DNA of 64,000 nt. It comes from Cyclobacteriaceae bacterium (GTDB lineage: Bacteria; Bacteroidota; Bacteroidia; Cytophagales; Cyclobacteriaceae). The position numbers and the translations under genes are program-made. The notes under the pieces are model-generated. The model ran no database searches and was not told the DNA's origin. It saw only the letters and a program-made list of their open reading frames with translations. Location: assembly GCA_020436085.1 (NCBI GenBank), contig JAGQYM010000005.1, positions 1 through 64,000 of the forward strand, read 5' to 3'. Below, piece by piece: positions 42,355 to 52,567 of the stretch (position 1 is the stretch's first letter; each line of letters opens with the position of its first letter).

Positions 42355-44760
42355 ATGCTGAGGAACTACCTGAAAGTTGCGGTACGAAATATCCTTAAGT
42401 ACAAATTCTTTTCAGCCATCAATATCCTTGGCTTGTCCATCGGGATGGCGTGTTGCTTATTCATTTTCATCTACGTCAGTGATGAACTAAGCTATGATCA
42501 GTTTCACAAAGACGCGGATAAGATATATCGAATAGGATTACTAGGTAGAATGGCCGGTCAGGAGTTCAATACCTCCAATTCAAGCTGGCCAGTCACCAAC
42601 GCGATGCAGGAGGAGATTACTGGAGTAGAGTCAGGTGTTCGCACCTGGCATCGGTCGGCTGCTTTGCTTTTCAAAAACGGAGACAAAATTTTCAGTGAAA
42701 AAGACTTTGTGTATGCTGATTCCAATTTCTTTGATTTCTTCAGCTTTAAGTTGTTGGAAGGAGATCCACAGACTGCGCTGAAAGAACCTAACACTGTAGT
42801 ATTAACACCAGCTATTGCGAAAAAATATTTTGACACAATCGACCCTTTAGGTCAAATCATCACTATTGGAAATGATGAGGTTGCCTATAAAGTCACCGGA
42901 ATTGTGGAGCCAGCTCCAGGTAACTCTCACTTTCACTATAGCGCAATCGGATCATTCGCTTCGACCAAGGGTGTATTGTTTGAAGGTTGGACCGGAAATT
43001 CACTCCACTCGTATGTCAAGCTAAATCCAAATACGACTGTTGCCCAAGTCAATTCAAGACTGGATGAACTAGTCGCCAAGTACGTGAGTAAAGAAGTGGA
43101 GGAGGGGCTAGGTATCTCTTATGATGACTTCAAGAAAAACGGAGGCGAGTACAAATATTACTTATATCCCCTGATTGATACGCACCTAAAGTCTCCGACC
43201 CAGGATGACATTGAGCCAAATGGTGAGATTAAGTATGTATACATTTTCTCGATGGTGGGTGTTTTTATACTTGTGATTGCCTGTATCAATTTCATGAACC
43301 TATCAACGGCTCGTTCTGCGAGTCGCGCCAAGGAGGTGGGGCTAAGAAAGACGTTGGGTTCTGCCCGTTCGCAAATGATTGGGCAATTTCTTTCCGAATC
43401 AGTGATTTATAGTCTCGTGGGTGTAATCATAGCGTTAGGGATCACTTATTTGTTAATGCCGTATTTCAATACACTCGCAGGTAAGCAGTTGACATTCGAC
43501 TCATTGCTCAACTGGCAATTCGGAGCAGGGGTTTTGACGTTGATATTGGTGGTTGGTTTTGTTGCAGGAAGCTACCCCGCATTTTATCTGACAGCATTTA
43601 ATGCAGTGGAGGTATTGAAAGGAAAGTTGCGCTCAGGGATGAAATCAAAGGGAGTACGAAGTACACTCGTGGTAGTTCAGTTTGCCATTTCTATCTTTTT
43701 GATCATTGCAACAGCAATTGTTTTACAACAACTACAGTATCTCCAATCAAAAAACCTGGGAATGGACAAGCAGAATGTTATTGTATTGCAGAACGTGGGC
43801 AAGCTCGGAACAGACAGACCTGCATTCAAAAATGAGGTTCTTCAAATTTCTGGTGTCGAGAAGGCGAGCTTCACCAATAATAGTTTTCCTGGCGTTAACA
43901 ATACAACTGTTTTTAAAACACGCGGTTCGGAACAAGATCAATTAGCAGGCTCCTACTATGCGGACTATGATCACCTTGATGTGATGAAGTTTGAGATGAC
44001 CTCCGGTCGGTATTTTTCAAGAGATTTCCTGACAGATACCATAGCTGTTATTGTCAATGAAGCAGCAGTGAAACAATTTGGGTGGACTGACCCGATAGGA
44101 CAGGAATTGACCAACTTCAATGGGCCAGAACCACAAGTTAATAAAGTGATAGGCGTGGTGAAGGATTTCAATTTTGAATCATTGAAATCAGAAGTTCGGC
44201 CTCTGGTAATATCGTTCACTGATTATTCACGGTTCCTTCTTGTTCGTTATTCGGGCAATCCAGAAGGTACGCTCTCGGCAATAGAGTCACTTTGGAAAAA
44301 ATATGGAAGTGATAGTCCATTTGAGTATACATTTCTTGATCAGGATTTTGATGCACTGTTTCGAGCCGAGCAGAGGTTGAAAAATATTTTCCTTGTATTC
44401 GCTGGCTTGGCCATCTTCATTGCATGTCTTGGTCTGTTCGCGTTGGCAGCATTCACCACAGAGCAACGCACGAAAGAAATTGGAATCAGGAAAGCGATGG
44501 GCGCAACGGTTCCCAATCTCACTGTCCTGTTATCGAAAGAATTTAGCTTGCTAGTGATTATTGCTTTCATTCCTGCCGCTGGAGCGGCATGGTATTTCAT
44601 GAGTCAATGGTTGCAGGATTTTGCTTACCGCATTCAAATCAATCCTTTGATATTAATTTTAGGAGGTTTGATTGCCTTTGTTGTCGCTTGGCTAACTGTT
44701 GGCTTTCAAGCTCTACGAGCTGCCAAATCAAATCCAGTTACTTCTTTACGCTACGAATAA
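42355..44760 (+). CDS. FtsX/MacB-fold ABC transporter permease 2
   Basis: An 801-residue permease with the same two-unit build as its neighbours: first helix at KYKFFSAINILGLSIGMAC, central helices from about 290, second half from about 430 (RSTLVVVQFAISIFLIIAT), and the conserved TKEIGIRKAMGATVPNL near 705. It is very similar by eye to permease 3 (shared blocks include NFMNLSTARS and YPAFYLTAFNAVEVLKGKL), so the two come from a tandem duplication. The periplasmic domain following residue 45 differs more than the membrane parts, which would fit different substrates. Confidence 0.88.
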   Translation: MLRNYLKVAVRNILKYKFFSAINILGLSIGMACCLFIFIYVSDELSYDQFHKDADKIYRIGLLGRMAGQEFNTSNSSWPVTNAMQEEITGVESGVRTWHRSAALLFKNGDKIFSEKDFVYADSNFFDFFSFKLLEGDPQTALKEPNTVVLTPAIAKKYFDTIDPLGQIITIGNDEVAYKVTGIVEPAPGNSHFHYSAIGSFASTKGVLFEGWTGNSLHSYVKLNPNTTVAQVNSRLDELVAKYVSKEVEEGLGISYDDFKKNGGEYKYYLYPLIDTHLKSPTQDDIEPNGEIKYVYIFSMVGVFILVIACINFMNLSTARSASRAKEVGLRKTLGSARSQMIGQFLSESVIYSLVGVIIALGITYLLMPYFNTLAGKQLTFDSLLNWQFGAGVLTLILVVGFVAGSYPAFYLTAFNAVEVLKGKLRSGMKSKGVRSTLVVVQFAISIFLIIATAIVLQQLQYLQSKNLGMDKQNVIVLQNVGKLGTDRPAFKNEVLQISGVEKASFTNNSFPGVNNTTVFKTRGSEQDQLAGSYYADYDHLDVMKFEMTSGRYFSRDFLTDTIAVIVNEAAVKQFGWTDPIGQELTNFNGPEPQVNKVIGVVKDFNFESLKSEVRPLVISFTDYSRFLLVRYSGNPEGTLSAIESLWKKYGSDSPFEYTFLDQDFDALFRAEQRLKNIFLVFAGLAIFIACLGLFALAAFTTEQRTKEIGIRKAMGATVPNLTVLLSKEFSLLVIIAFIPAAGAAWYFMSQWLQDFAYRIQINPLILILGGLIAFVVAWLTVGFQALRAAKSNPVTSLRYE

Positions 44761-44772
44761 ACGCCAAACAAA

Positions 44773-47175
44773 ATGTTTAAAAATTACTTCAAAGTCGCGC
44801 TACGAAATATTGTAAAACACTCGTTTTACTCTACGATTAATTTATTAGGACTTGCAGCGGGTGTTACTTGCTGCTTATTCGTGATTCTTTATGTAGCTGA
44901 TGAATTGAGCTACGACAAGTTTCACTATGATGCGGAAAACATCTATAGCATCGGCCTCCATGGCAAAATAGCTGGTCAGGAAATTTTTACGGCTTCGTCT
45001 TGCCCCCCATTGCACCAGGCCATGGTTGATGAAATTCCAGGTATAGAACAAGCGACCAGAATCAGCCGCAGAGACAACATGGTTTTCAAGCAGGAAGAAA
45101 AAATTTTTACTGAAAACCGGATCATATTTGCTGACTCTAACTTCTTTCAATTTTTCTCATTCAAACTTGTCGAAGGCGATCCAGTCACCGCCTTAAAAGC
45201 GCCAAACAGTGTGGTGCTATCAGAAGAGCTGGCTCAGAAGTACTTTAACGGTGATGCATTGGGCAAGCTGATGACTATAGGCAATGACAACGAAACGTAT
45301 AAAGTAACAGGCATCGCTGAGAATACGCCACACAATTCACACTTCTTGTACAATGCACTGATCTCAACGAGTTCTGATAAACCTCAATTTGAGAATGGCA
45401 TTTGGCTGAACAACAGCCTTTATACTTACGTTCGTAAAAATCCTCAGACAACTGTCGAAAGCGTAAATAATAAACTGCAAGAGATGGTTGCCAAATATAC
45501 TGCTCCTCAAATTGAGCAGTTCATCGGTGTATCATTCGATAAGTTTCTTAAGCAGGGAAATATTTACAGCTACTTGTTGTACCCAACACTCGATACACAT
45601 CTTTACTCCGAGTGGAACGACACAATTGAAGCCAACAGTGACATCACTTATGTCTACATTTTTTCAGCAGTCGGTTTGTTTATCCTTGTGATCGCCTGTA
45701 TCAACTTCATGAACTTATCAACTGCCAGATCTTCTGGCAGAGCAAAGGAAGTAGGTTTGAGAAAGACCTTAGGATCGTACAGAGAGCAAATGGTAGCTCA
45801 GTTCCTTGCTGAATCAACTATATACGGGATGGTTGCAATAACCATCGCAGTAGGTCTGACATACCTGCTGTTACCGCAATTCAATTTGCTGGCCGGTAAG
45901 CAGCTTGCTTTTGCATCATTGGTGAGCCCGACATTCTTTGCAGGTGTTATTGGTCTGGTGTTGGTGATCGGCTTGCTGGCGGGTAGCTATCCGGCATTTT
46001 ATATGACCAGTTTTAGCGCAGTAGAAGTGCTGAAGGGTAAGGTGAGGGCTGGATTGAAAAGTAAAGGTGTGAGAAGCGGATTAGTCGTATTCCAGTTTTC
46101 ACTATCAATTATTCTCATCATAGCTACTACGGTTGTTTATCAACAGATCGAGTTTTTACAAAGCCGTAACATGGGGTTGGATAAGCAAAACGTGATCGCG
46201 CTGCGCAACACAAGAAACTTGAAGACTAATCAACAAGCGTTTAAGAACACGTTGCTTGATTTCCCGGAAATTGAAAATGCCAGTTATACAAACAATGTGT
46301 TCCCCGGCATCAACAACACGACCGCCTTCCGGTCAGCAAGTGATCAAAAAGACCATATTATGGGTCGCTACGTAGCAGACTTTGATCATAGTGCCACTTT
46401 GAAATTTGAAATCGCAGAAGGCCGCTTTTTTTCAAGAGAGTTCCCATCCGATTCCATGGCCGTGGTTGTTAACGAGGCAGCTGTAAGAGAACTCGGTTGG
46501 GCAAACCCGCTGGAAGAAGAGTTGATCGATTACAATGGAAATGATCAGGTGACGATGAAGGTGATCGGTGTTGTGAAAGACTTCAATTTTGAATCGTACA
46601 AAACCAAAGTAAGGCCCTTGGTAATCATCCTGACTAACTCTGCGAACAATCTTCTCATTCGCTACTCCGGTGATCCATCGGCAGCTGTAAAGAACGTAGA
46701 AGAGCTTTGGAAAAAATATGCATCAGGTCAGCCATTCGAGTATGTCTTCCTCGATCAAAATTTTGATCAGTTGTTTAGGGAAGAACAACGCCTGAGCACC
46801 TTATTCTCCATCTTCACAGGGTTGGCAATCTTTATTGCCTGTCTTGGATTGTTTGCCTTGGCCGCATTTACCGCTGAGCAGCGTACAAAAGAAATCGGAA
46901 TCAGAAAAGCACTTGGTGCAACAGTATTTAATATCACCAAGTTGCTATCGAGAGAATTTACCATTCTGGTGATCATCGCATTCGTTCTCGCAATAGCTCC
47001 TTCCTATTACTTGCTAAACAATTGGCTTGATCAATTTGCTTACAAGGTCGAGATCAGTGCCCTTGTGTTCGTAGTAAGTGGAGTTGGAGCATTATTAATA
47101 GCATGGCTGACCGTGGTTTTTCAGGCACTCAAAGCGGGCATGGCTAAGCCGATAAACTCGCTGCGCTATGAATAA
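44773..47175 (+). CDS. FtsX/MacB-fold ABC transporter permease 3
   Basis: An 800-residue permease, paralogue of permease 2, beginning 12 bp after its stop. Shared signatures are HSFYSTINLLGLAAGVTCC at the N-terminus, IACINFMNLSTARSSGRAKE in the middle, YPAFYMTSFSAVEVLKGKV, and TKEIGIRKALGATVFN near 705. The tandem pair probably forms one transcript; whether the permeases pair as heterodimers or are alternative homodimers on one ATPase is unknown. The gene ends before a strong terminator at 47222-47250. Confidence 0.88.
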   Translation: MFKNYFKVALRNIVKHSFYSTINLLGLAAGVTCCLFVILYVADELSYDKFHYDAENIYSIGLHGKIAGQEIFTASSCPPLHQAMVDEIPGIEQATRISRRDNMVFKQEEKIFTENRIIFADSNFFQFFSFKLVEGDPVTALKAPNSVVLSEELAQKYFNGDALGKLMTIGNDNETYKVTGIAENTPHNSHFLYNALISTSSDKPQFENGIWLNNSLYTYVRKNPQTTVESVNNKLQEMVAKYTAPQIEQFIGVSFDKFLKQGNIYSYLLYPTLDTHLYSEWNDTIEANSDITYVYIFSAVGLFILVIACINFMNLSTARSSGRAKEVGLRKTLGSYREQMVAQFLAESTIYGMVAITIAVGLTYLLLPQFNLLAGKQLAFASLVSPTFFAGVIGLVLVIGLLAGSYPAFYMTSFSAVEVLKGKVRAGLKSKGVRSGLVVFQFSLSIILIIATTVVYQQIEFLQSRNMGLDKQNVIALRNTRNLKTNQQAFKNTLLDFPEIENASYTNNVFPGINNTTAFRSASDQKDHIMGRYVADFDHSATLKFEIAEGRFFSREFPSDSMAVVVNEAAVRELGWANPLEEELIDYNGNDQVTMKVIGVVKDFNFESYKTKVRPLVIILTNSANNLLIRYSGDPSAAVKNVEELWKKYASGQPFEYVFLDQNFDQLFREEQRLSTLFSIFTGLAIFIACLGLFALAAFTAEQRTKEIGIRKALGATVFNITKLLSREFTILVIIAFVLAIAPSYYLLNNWLDQFAYKVEISALVFVVSGVGALLIAWLTVVFQALKAGMAKPINSLRYE

Positions 47176-47221
47176 CATCAAAATTTGAGCAGTTAAGATC
47201 AATTTCATATTACATTGAATC

Positions 47222-47250
47222 AAAGGCGCGGATAACCCGCGCCTTTTTTA
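47222..47250 (+). terminator. Intrinsic terminator after the permease genes
   Basis: AAAGGCGCGG, loop ATAAC, CCGCGCCTTTTTT gives a GC-rich stem with a following T-run. It closes the permease unit. Confidence 0.85.
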
Positions 47251-47318
47251 TTTCAAACCATTCTGTAATACTTTTTCTGGTGGTAAATTGACTTCCACTG
47301 AAACCAATCATTTAGAAA

Positions 47319-50300
47319 ATGAAGCGTTACTCTTTTATCCTGCTCTTAGCAATTTCTCATTTCAGTTTTTCACAGGCACTTGATCCTGCTGACTTCTCTC
47401 AATTAAAATTCCGGTTTATCGGACCTGACGGCAACAGGGCGATAGCCGTTGTAGGCGAGCCCGGTAATCCCGCTGTGTCTTACCTGGGTGCTGCGTCAGG
47501 TGGTATTTGGAAAACCGAAGACATGGGTTACAACTGGAAACCTGTCTTTGATGAGATGGATGACTCGTCCATTGGTGCATTGGCCATAGCTCCATCTGAC
47601 CACGATCAGGTATGGGCAGGAACCGGAGAGACGTTTCTAATTCGCCCGGCACATGCAGTGGGTAACGGAGTGTACAAATCATCAGATGCCGGAAAGACCT
47701 GGAAGAAAATGGGATTGGATAAAAGTTTCAGAATCAGTCGTGTAATTGTTCACCCCACTGATACTAATATAGTGTACGTAGGAGTGCTAGGGCACACACA
47801 CGGACCACAGCAGGAAAAAGGTGTTTACAAAACAACCGATGGCGGAAAGACGTGGAACCGTGTATTCTTTGTTAACGAGAATACAGGTTGCTCCGACATG
47901 GCAATCGACTCGAAGAATCCAGATATCATTTATGCTGCCATGTGGCATGTAGAAATCAAAACATGGAACCTAAACAGTGGCGGACCAGGTAGTGGTATTT
48001 ACAGAAGTAAGGATGGAGGCAAAACATGGGAACCATTAAGAAATGGTCTTGAGAGCGGCCCAGGTCATCCTATTGGTAAGACATCTGTGGATGTAGCCTA
48101 CAGTAATCCCAAAGTTTTATACGCACTTGTAGAAGACAAAGAACCTCGACTGTATCGGTCAGAGAATGGGGGAGACTCATGGAAGCTGATGCAACAGGAT
48201 CACTCCATGGCACAGCGTGCAGCTTATTACACCAGAGTGCGGGTTTCCACACAGGATGAAAATCGACTTTACACCATCAATGTATCGATGAAAATGTCGA
48301 AGGACGGTGGCAAGTCTTGGTCTAGCGAACTTGCACCGTGGGCTGCCGGAGGTGACAACCATGATATGTGGTTTGATCCCACTAATGCGAATAGAATAAT
48401 GGTTGCGCACGATGGATGTCTCAACATGTCTTTTAATTATGGTAAGACATGGGAGAACATTAATCTTCCGATTGCGCAGATGTATAATATCTCAGTTGAC
48501 AACCGCGTACCCTATTATGTCTACGGAAATCGCCAGGATGCCTGGTCGTATCGCGGACCGAGTCGCTACCTTTACCGCGGCACCATTCCGTTGGGTGTTT
48601 GGCACGGAGTAGGCGGTTGCGAAAGTGGTGATGCTAAAGTTGATCCTTTGGACAATAACATCGTTTGGTCGCAATGTTACGATGGTGGACTGGATGTATT
48701 CGACCTTACCACAATGCAGATGCGAGATGTGCGAGCCTGGCCGGAGGCTGGCTACGGATATGCTCCCGGTGATTTGAAGTACAGATGGCATTGGAATTTT
48801 CCAGTAGTGATCTCGCAGCACGTGAAAGGAAAAGTTTGGGCCGGAAGTCAGTTCGTTCACGAAACAACCAATGCTGGACAAAGTTGGAAAGTGGTTAGCC
48901 TGGATCTAACCCGAAATGACAAATCACACCAGCAGAGTTCGGGAGGAATGGCTGGAGATAACCTCATGACCTTTGATGGAGCTACACTTTTTTCTATGGC
49001 GGAGTCCCCTGTGAAAGAAGGAATACTTTGGGTGGGTAGCAATGATGGTTTGGTGCACGTAACGAGCGATGGCGGCAAATCATGGTTCAAGGCATCAGAC
49101 TTCATGCCCGGATTGCCCAAGTGGGGCACGATTCGAAACATTGATCCATCCAGTCATGATGCTTCTACCTGCTATGTGTCCGTTGATGCGCACCAGGATG
49201 GAGATTTCGGCACATATGTTTATAAGACAACTGACCTCGGCAAGACATGGACTCGGTTGGATATTTCCTTGCCGCCTTCCAACTCAAATTTTGTTCACCA
49301 AATCAGGGAAGATCCTGAACAAAAAGGTCTCCTTTGGTTAGGAACAGATAACGCACTATACTTTTCACCAGACGATGGAAAGAATTGGATGAGATACAGA
49401 CATGGTCTGCCACCCGCACCCGTATTCGGAATTGCCGTGCAGAAACACTTCAACGATCTCGTAATCGGTACGTACGGCCGAGGTATTTTTATACTCGATG
49501 ACATTACACCCATCCGCGAGTTCAGCGCAACGGTTCAAAATTCAGACGCTCACTTATTCACTCCCGGCACTGCATATCGTTTTCAGGATATCGATGGTAT
49601 TAAATCGAAGGGGGCATTCAGTGATGGAAGAAATCCACCTGAAGGAGTTTCAATCAACTTCTACTTGAAAGAAGATTCAAAAGAAGCGGCAGTCATAAAT
49701 ATTTTGGATTCCAAGGGCAATGTGATCAATCAGATTTCTGCAAAAGGAGAGAAGGGGATCAATCGCGTGTGGTGGAATCTGCGTCATAAAGAATACAATT
49801 GGCCAAGGCTGAGGACTAAACCGAGAGGCAAAGATTGGGTGAAGCTGGATGATGACGGAACACGAAATATGTTCATTTATGACCTCGACATAGGGCCAGG
49901 GATGACACCGACATTGGTTCCTCCAGGCCAATATACGGTGGTGTTAAAAGTAAATGGAAAAGAATTTAAGCAGACTGTTCAGGTACTCAAAGATCCGAAC
50001 ACAAAAGGCTCACTTGCAAACATTCAGCAGCAGTATGAATTTGGAATGGGTATTTATTCCAATGTATCTACTTGCTTGAGATTAATTGATGAAATGGAGA
50101 AAACTCGCGCCCAACTGATCTTGAAACAGAAAGATCCTAAAGCCGCGAAACAAGCAACTGCATTAGAAGAGAAAATTTATCAATTGGAAGGCAGGATATT
50201 TGACGTCTACCAAACAGGTGCCCGTCAGGATATTTTTAGAAACCCGGCAAAGATTTTGGAGAGATTTTTGGCAATAGCCAAGGAGGGACAAGCATCCAGT

Positions 50301-50429
50301 GCAGACTATCCACCTACTGATCAGCAACGAGAAGTGTATGGACTACTGAAGAAGAGATTGGATGAAGTCGAGTCCTCATTTGATCTATTGAAACAAAGTT
50401 TGGAATGGAAAAGAGCCTCTCTCAACTAA
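47319..50429 (+). CDS. Secreted Asp-box (BNR/VPS10-like) beta-propeller protein
   Basis: A 1036-residue protein with a signal peptide (KRYSFILLLAISHFSFSQ). It has about nine Asp-box motifs, among them SSDAGKTWKKM, TTDGGKTWNRV, SKDGGKTWEPL, SENGGDSWKLM, SKDGGKSWSSE, TSDGGKSWFKA and SPDDGKNWMRY, across residues 40-720. These build one or two seven- or ten-bladed propellers of the sialidase/sortilin type. The C-terminal part (about 740-1036) has a beta-domain followed by a helical region. Homologues are annotated as glycosyl hydrolases, but no catalytic residues can be shown here. No type IX secretion tail is visible. It stands alone. Confidence 0.82.
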   Translation: MKRYSFILLLAISHFSFSQALDPADFSQLKFRFIGPDGNRAIAVVGEPGNPAVSYLGAASGGIWKTEDMGYNWKPVFDEMDDSSIGALAIAPSDHDQVWAGTGETFLIRPAHAVGNGVYKSSDAGKTWKKMGLDKSFRISRVIVHPTDTNIVYVGVLGHTHGPQQEKGVYKTTDGGKTWNRVFFVNENTGCSDMAIDSKNPDIIYAAMWHVEIKTWNLNSGGPGSGIYRSKDGGKTWEPLRNGLESGPGHPIGKTSVDVAYSNPKVLYALVEDKEPRLYRSENGGDSWKLMQQDHSMAQRAAYYTRVRVSTQDENRLYTINVSMKMSKDGGKSWSSELAPWAAGGDNHDMWFDPTNANRIMVAHDGCLNMSFNYGKTWENINLPIAQMYNISVDNRVPYYVYGNRQDAWSYRGPSRYLYRGTIPLGVWHGVGGCESGDAKVDPLDNNIVWSQCYDGGLDVFDLTTMQMRDVRAWPEAGYGYAPGDLKYRWHWNFPVVISQHVKGKVWAGSQFVHETTNAGQSWKVVSLDLTRNDKSHQQSSGGMAGDNLMTFDGATLFSMAESPVKEGILWVGSNDGLVHVTSDGGKSWFKASDFMPGLPKWGTIRNIDPSSHDASTCYVSVDAHQDGDFGTYVYKTTDLGKTWTRLDISLPPSNSNFVHQIREDPEQKGLLWLGTDNALYFSPDDGKNWMRYRHGLPPAPVFGIAVQKHFNDLVIGTYGRGIFILDDITPIREFSATVQNSDAHLFTPGTAYRFQDIDGIKSKGAFSDGRNPPEGVSINFYLKEDSKEAAVINILDSKGNVINQISAKGEKGINRVWWNLRHKEYNWPRLRTKPRGKDWVKLDDDGTRNMFIYDLDIGPGMTPTLVPPGQYTVVLKVNGKEFKQTVQVLKDPNTKGSLANIQQQYEFGMGIYSNVSTCLRLIDEMEKTRAQLILKQKDPKAAKQATALEEKIYQLEGRIFDVYQTGARQDIFRNPAKILERFLAIAKEGQASSADYPPTDQQREVYGLLKKRLDEVESSFDLLKQSLEWKRASLN

Positions 50430-50513
50430 TATGCGGTAGTTTTTGAGTGTTGGGTGGGTCTCTGCTATTTCCAATTTGTTAACAATCCGTTTAGATACAT
50501 TTTGTTTACATGG

Positions 50514-50529
50514 GTTACTTTAAGGTAAC
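50514..50529. repeat. Inverted repeat upstream of the beta-barrel gene
   Basis: GTTACTTTAAGGTAAC is a near-perfect 16-bp palindrome within the 215-bp gap 50430-50644. A second small one, TCCTACTTAGGA, lies about 30 bp further on. They could be operator or transcript-end elements; no TAnnTTTG box with correct spacing is seen. Confidence 0.35.
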
Positions 50530-50644
50530 ACGTGGTTTTTGTAGTTGTTAAAATTCCTACTTAGGAGTATTTAGTACCTCAGGTATTGGGAAGTCTGAAA
50601 AATCATATATCTTGCTAAGGAATCCAAAGCAAAAATCACGGTTT

Positions 50645-51355
50645 ATGCGTGTTGTTGTTAAAAATGTCGTTGGAGTACTAATAGTATTTTTGAGTATTCA
50701 CGCGCAAGCACAAGACGAAGCACGTTATAGCTACGGAGTCAAGGCGGGTATTTCTGTGAGTAGTTTCTCCAGCAATGTTCCGCACACTGGGCCGAGAATT
50801 GGATTTACATTCGGGGGATTTGGCACGTACGTTATTACACCTGTTTTTACTCTTCTTACCGAAATTAATTACTTGCAACAAGGCGGTTCCTTGCTTACTT
50901 ACCTGGACGAAACCCGCTTCGGGGCACCTAGTAATTTCTTCACTGTAAATCAGACCCATAGCAATGTGACATTACACACCTTGGAAGTGCCGGTGATGTT
51001 GCAGTATACACTACCGTTCGAGGACCTACCGATCAAAGTGAGTGCCGGACCTTCCTTCTCGTACGTTTTTGATGCAACTGACAATTTTCAAAGGACGGGC
51101 TACACCGCGACAAACGTTATCGTGACCACCAGCGGTAGAGATAATGTGAAATCTACCTATGAGCCCTTCCAAATAGGAGCGACAGGGAACGTTGGCTTTT
51201 TTATTCCTTTTGGGGGTAAAACCATAAACATTGATGCCAGGTATATGTATGGGATCACACCGATTAGAAAAAATTATAGCTATATAACACTCAACAATAC
51301 TGAGGAAGAGATAAGAACAAATTCTATTGTTTTCACAATTGGGCTGACATTTTAA
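50645..51355 (+). CDS. PorT-like outer-membrane beta-barrel protein
   Basis: A 236-residue protein with a signal peptide (MRVVVKNVVGVLIVFLSIHAQAQ), then alternating amphipathic strands typical of small Bacteroidota barrels (YGVKAGISVSSFSSN, LLTEINYLQQGG, VPVMLQYTLP, VSAGPSFSYVF) and a final aromatic strand ending IVFTIGLTF. Members of the PorT / outer-membrane beta-barrel family are usually 8-stranded. I chose the ATG at 50645; a TTG at 50612 would add an implausible N-terminus. It precedes two paralogous lipoprotein genes on the same strand, with only 34 bp to the first. Confidence 0.78.
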   Translation: MRVVVKNVVGVLIVFLSIHAQAQDEARYSYGVKAGISVSSFSSNVPHTGPRIGFTFGGFGTYVITPVFTLLTEINYLQQGGSLLTYLDETRFGAPSNFFTVNQTHSNVTLHTLEVPVMLQYTLPFEDLPIKVSAGPSFSYVFDATDNFQRTGYTATNVIVTTSGRDNVKSTYEPFQIGATGNVGFFIPFGGKTINIDARYMYGITPIRKNYSYITLNNTEEEIRTNSIVFTIGLTF

Positions 51356-51389
51356 AAGAGAAATGCTAAAAATACTTACATCTACGGCT

Positions 51390-52562
51390 ATGAAAATATA
51401 TCGCAAATTCAAGATGACTCTGGTAGTTCCGATATGCATTACCTTGCTCGTTACATCCTGTAAAGACAAGTTTACTGAGGAAGACCTACTGAATGCACAG
51501 CAGACTATTGACTACAGCGTGGTGCTAAAAGATGTCGCTACGTTGCTTGGCATTGAAGGCGCCACAGTGTCAATTGTTCAGAATGGCGTAGAATTGACGG
51601 CAACCACGAATGCACTTGGGGTAGCAACGTTTGAGAGAATTTCCATCGGTAACGGATTTCCCCTGACGATAACGGCCACGGACTATGCGACAATTAACAG
51701 CAACGTTTTCATCTTTGCAGATTACAGGCAAGCGGAGGAGACTGAGTTTTTTTACACGCTGTCACAGACCAACGAATTGGCGACTGTGAGGGGAATTGTG
51801 GAGATCGAGACTGATGTTACAAATCAGGTTCGGGAGGTGCTCGGGTCTGCGGACGTAAGGGCGGTTTTCGTACCCAGCTCCTACAATAACTTAGACCTCT
51901 TCAATATCAACTTTACGATAACCGCCACCACTGCCGCTGATGGGACCTACTCAATGGATTTACCAACCTTTGGTGATGGGGTTGAGTACAATATTTTTGT
52001 CAATGACATAGAAGTAGCACAGACAATTGCATATAGCAGAGAGCAAGGTCAGCCATTGTTCCCCGCTACCTTACCCCAGGTGGCCGATATTCCAACTGTC
52101 TTCAGTTCTTCGTCACCTAATGATATACCATCAATCTCAACAAGTGGATTTGTACCAAGCGTTTTTGCAACCGTCAATGCCACTCCTTCAGGGGCGGGTG
52201 CTCAGGCGGCTGTCTTTGATGTGGGTGGAATCAGTGCCGCGGGAGCAATTACCTTCATTGGAATAAATAACGCTGGATTGGGCTACGCAGCTAGCACCAC
52301 GGTACCTGTTACCATTACCAGCCTTTTCGGAGGTTCCGGGGCTGTTATCACGGCAAATACCGGTGCAGGTGGGCAAATTCTTAGCTTCAATATTACAAAT
52401 GGCGGTACGGGCTATCCTGCAGGTAATCCGGACGCAAACTTCAATTTCGCTACCTCCTCACAGAATCTCTCAAGATCCAACGAATTGGTGAGGCCTGGCG
52501 ATATCAGGGTTATAGACATCTATTACGGCACAGGCACCTCACGGACATTGGATATTTTGTAA
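51390..52562 (+). CDS. Predicted lipoprotein with C-terminal GGSGY-like repeat, copy 1
   Basis: About 390 residues. A lipoprotein signal (KMTLVVPICITLLVTSC) precedes a first half with carboxypeptidase-regulatory-like beta folds (GATVSIVQNGVELTATTNA). Near the C-terminus is a glycine-rich module of two units, NNAGLGYAASTTVPVTITS and NGGTGYPAGN, similar to the GGSGY...APTVT repeats of many secreted proteins. I chose the ATG at 51390 because it gives a normal lipoprotein signal; 51363 and 51414 are alternatives. Paralogous to the next gene, 5 bp away. Function unknown. Confidence 0.65.
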   Translation: MKIYRKFKMTLVVPICITLLVTSCKDKFTEEDLLNAQQTIDYSVVLKDVATLLGIEGATVSIVQNGVELTATTNALGVATFERISIGNGFPLTITATDYATINSNVFIFADYRQAEETEFFYTLSQTNELATVRGIVEIETDVTNQVREVLGSADVRAVFVPSSYNNLDLFNINFTITATTAADGTYSMDLPTFGDGVEYNIFVNDIEVAQTIAYSREQGQPLFPATLPQVADIPTVFSSSSPNDIPSISTSGFVPSVFATVNATPSGAGAQAAVFDVGGISAAGAITFIGINNAGLGYAASTTVPVTITSLFGGSGAVITANTGAGGQILSFNITNGGTGYPAGNPDANFNFATSSQNLSRSNELVRPGDIRVIDIYYGTGTSRTLDIL

Positions 52563-52567
52563 GGTCA

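Noticed and set aside
51026-51469. 147-residue minus-strand ORF
   Set aside because: Antisense to the barrel gene and start of the first lipoprotein, both with signal peptides.
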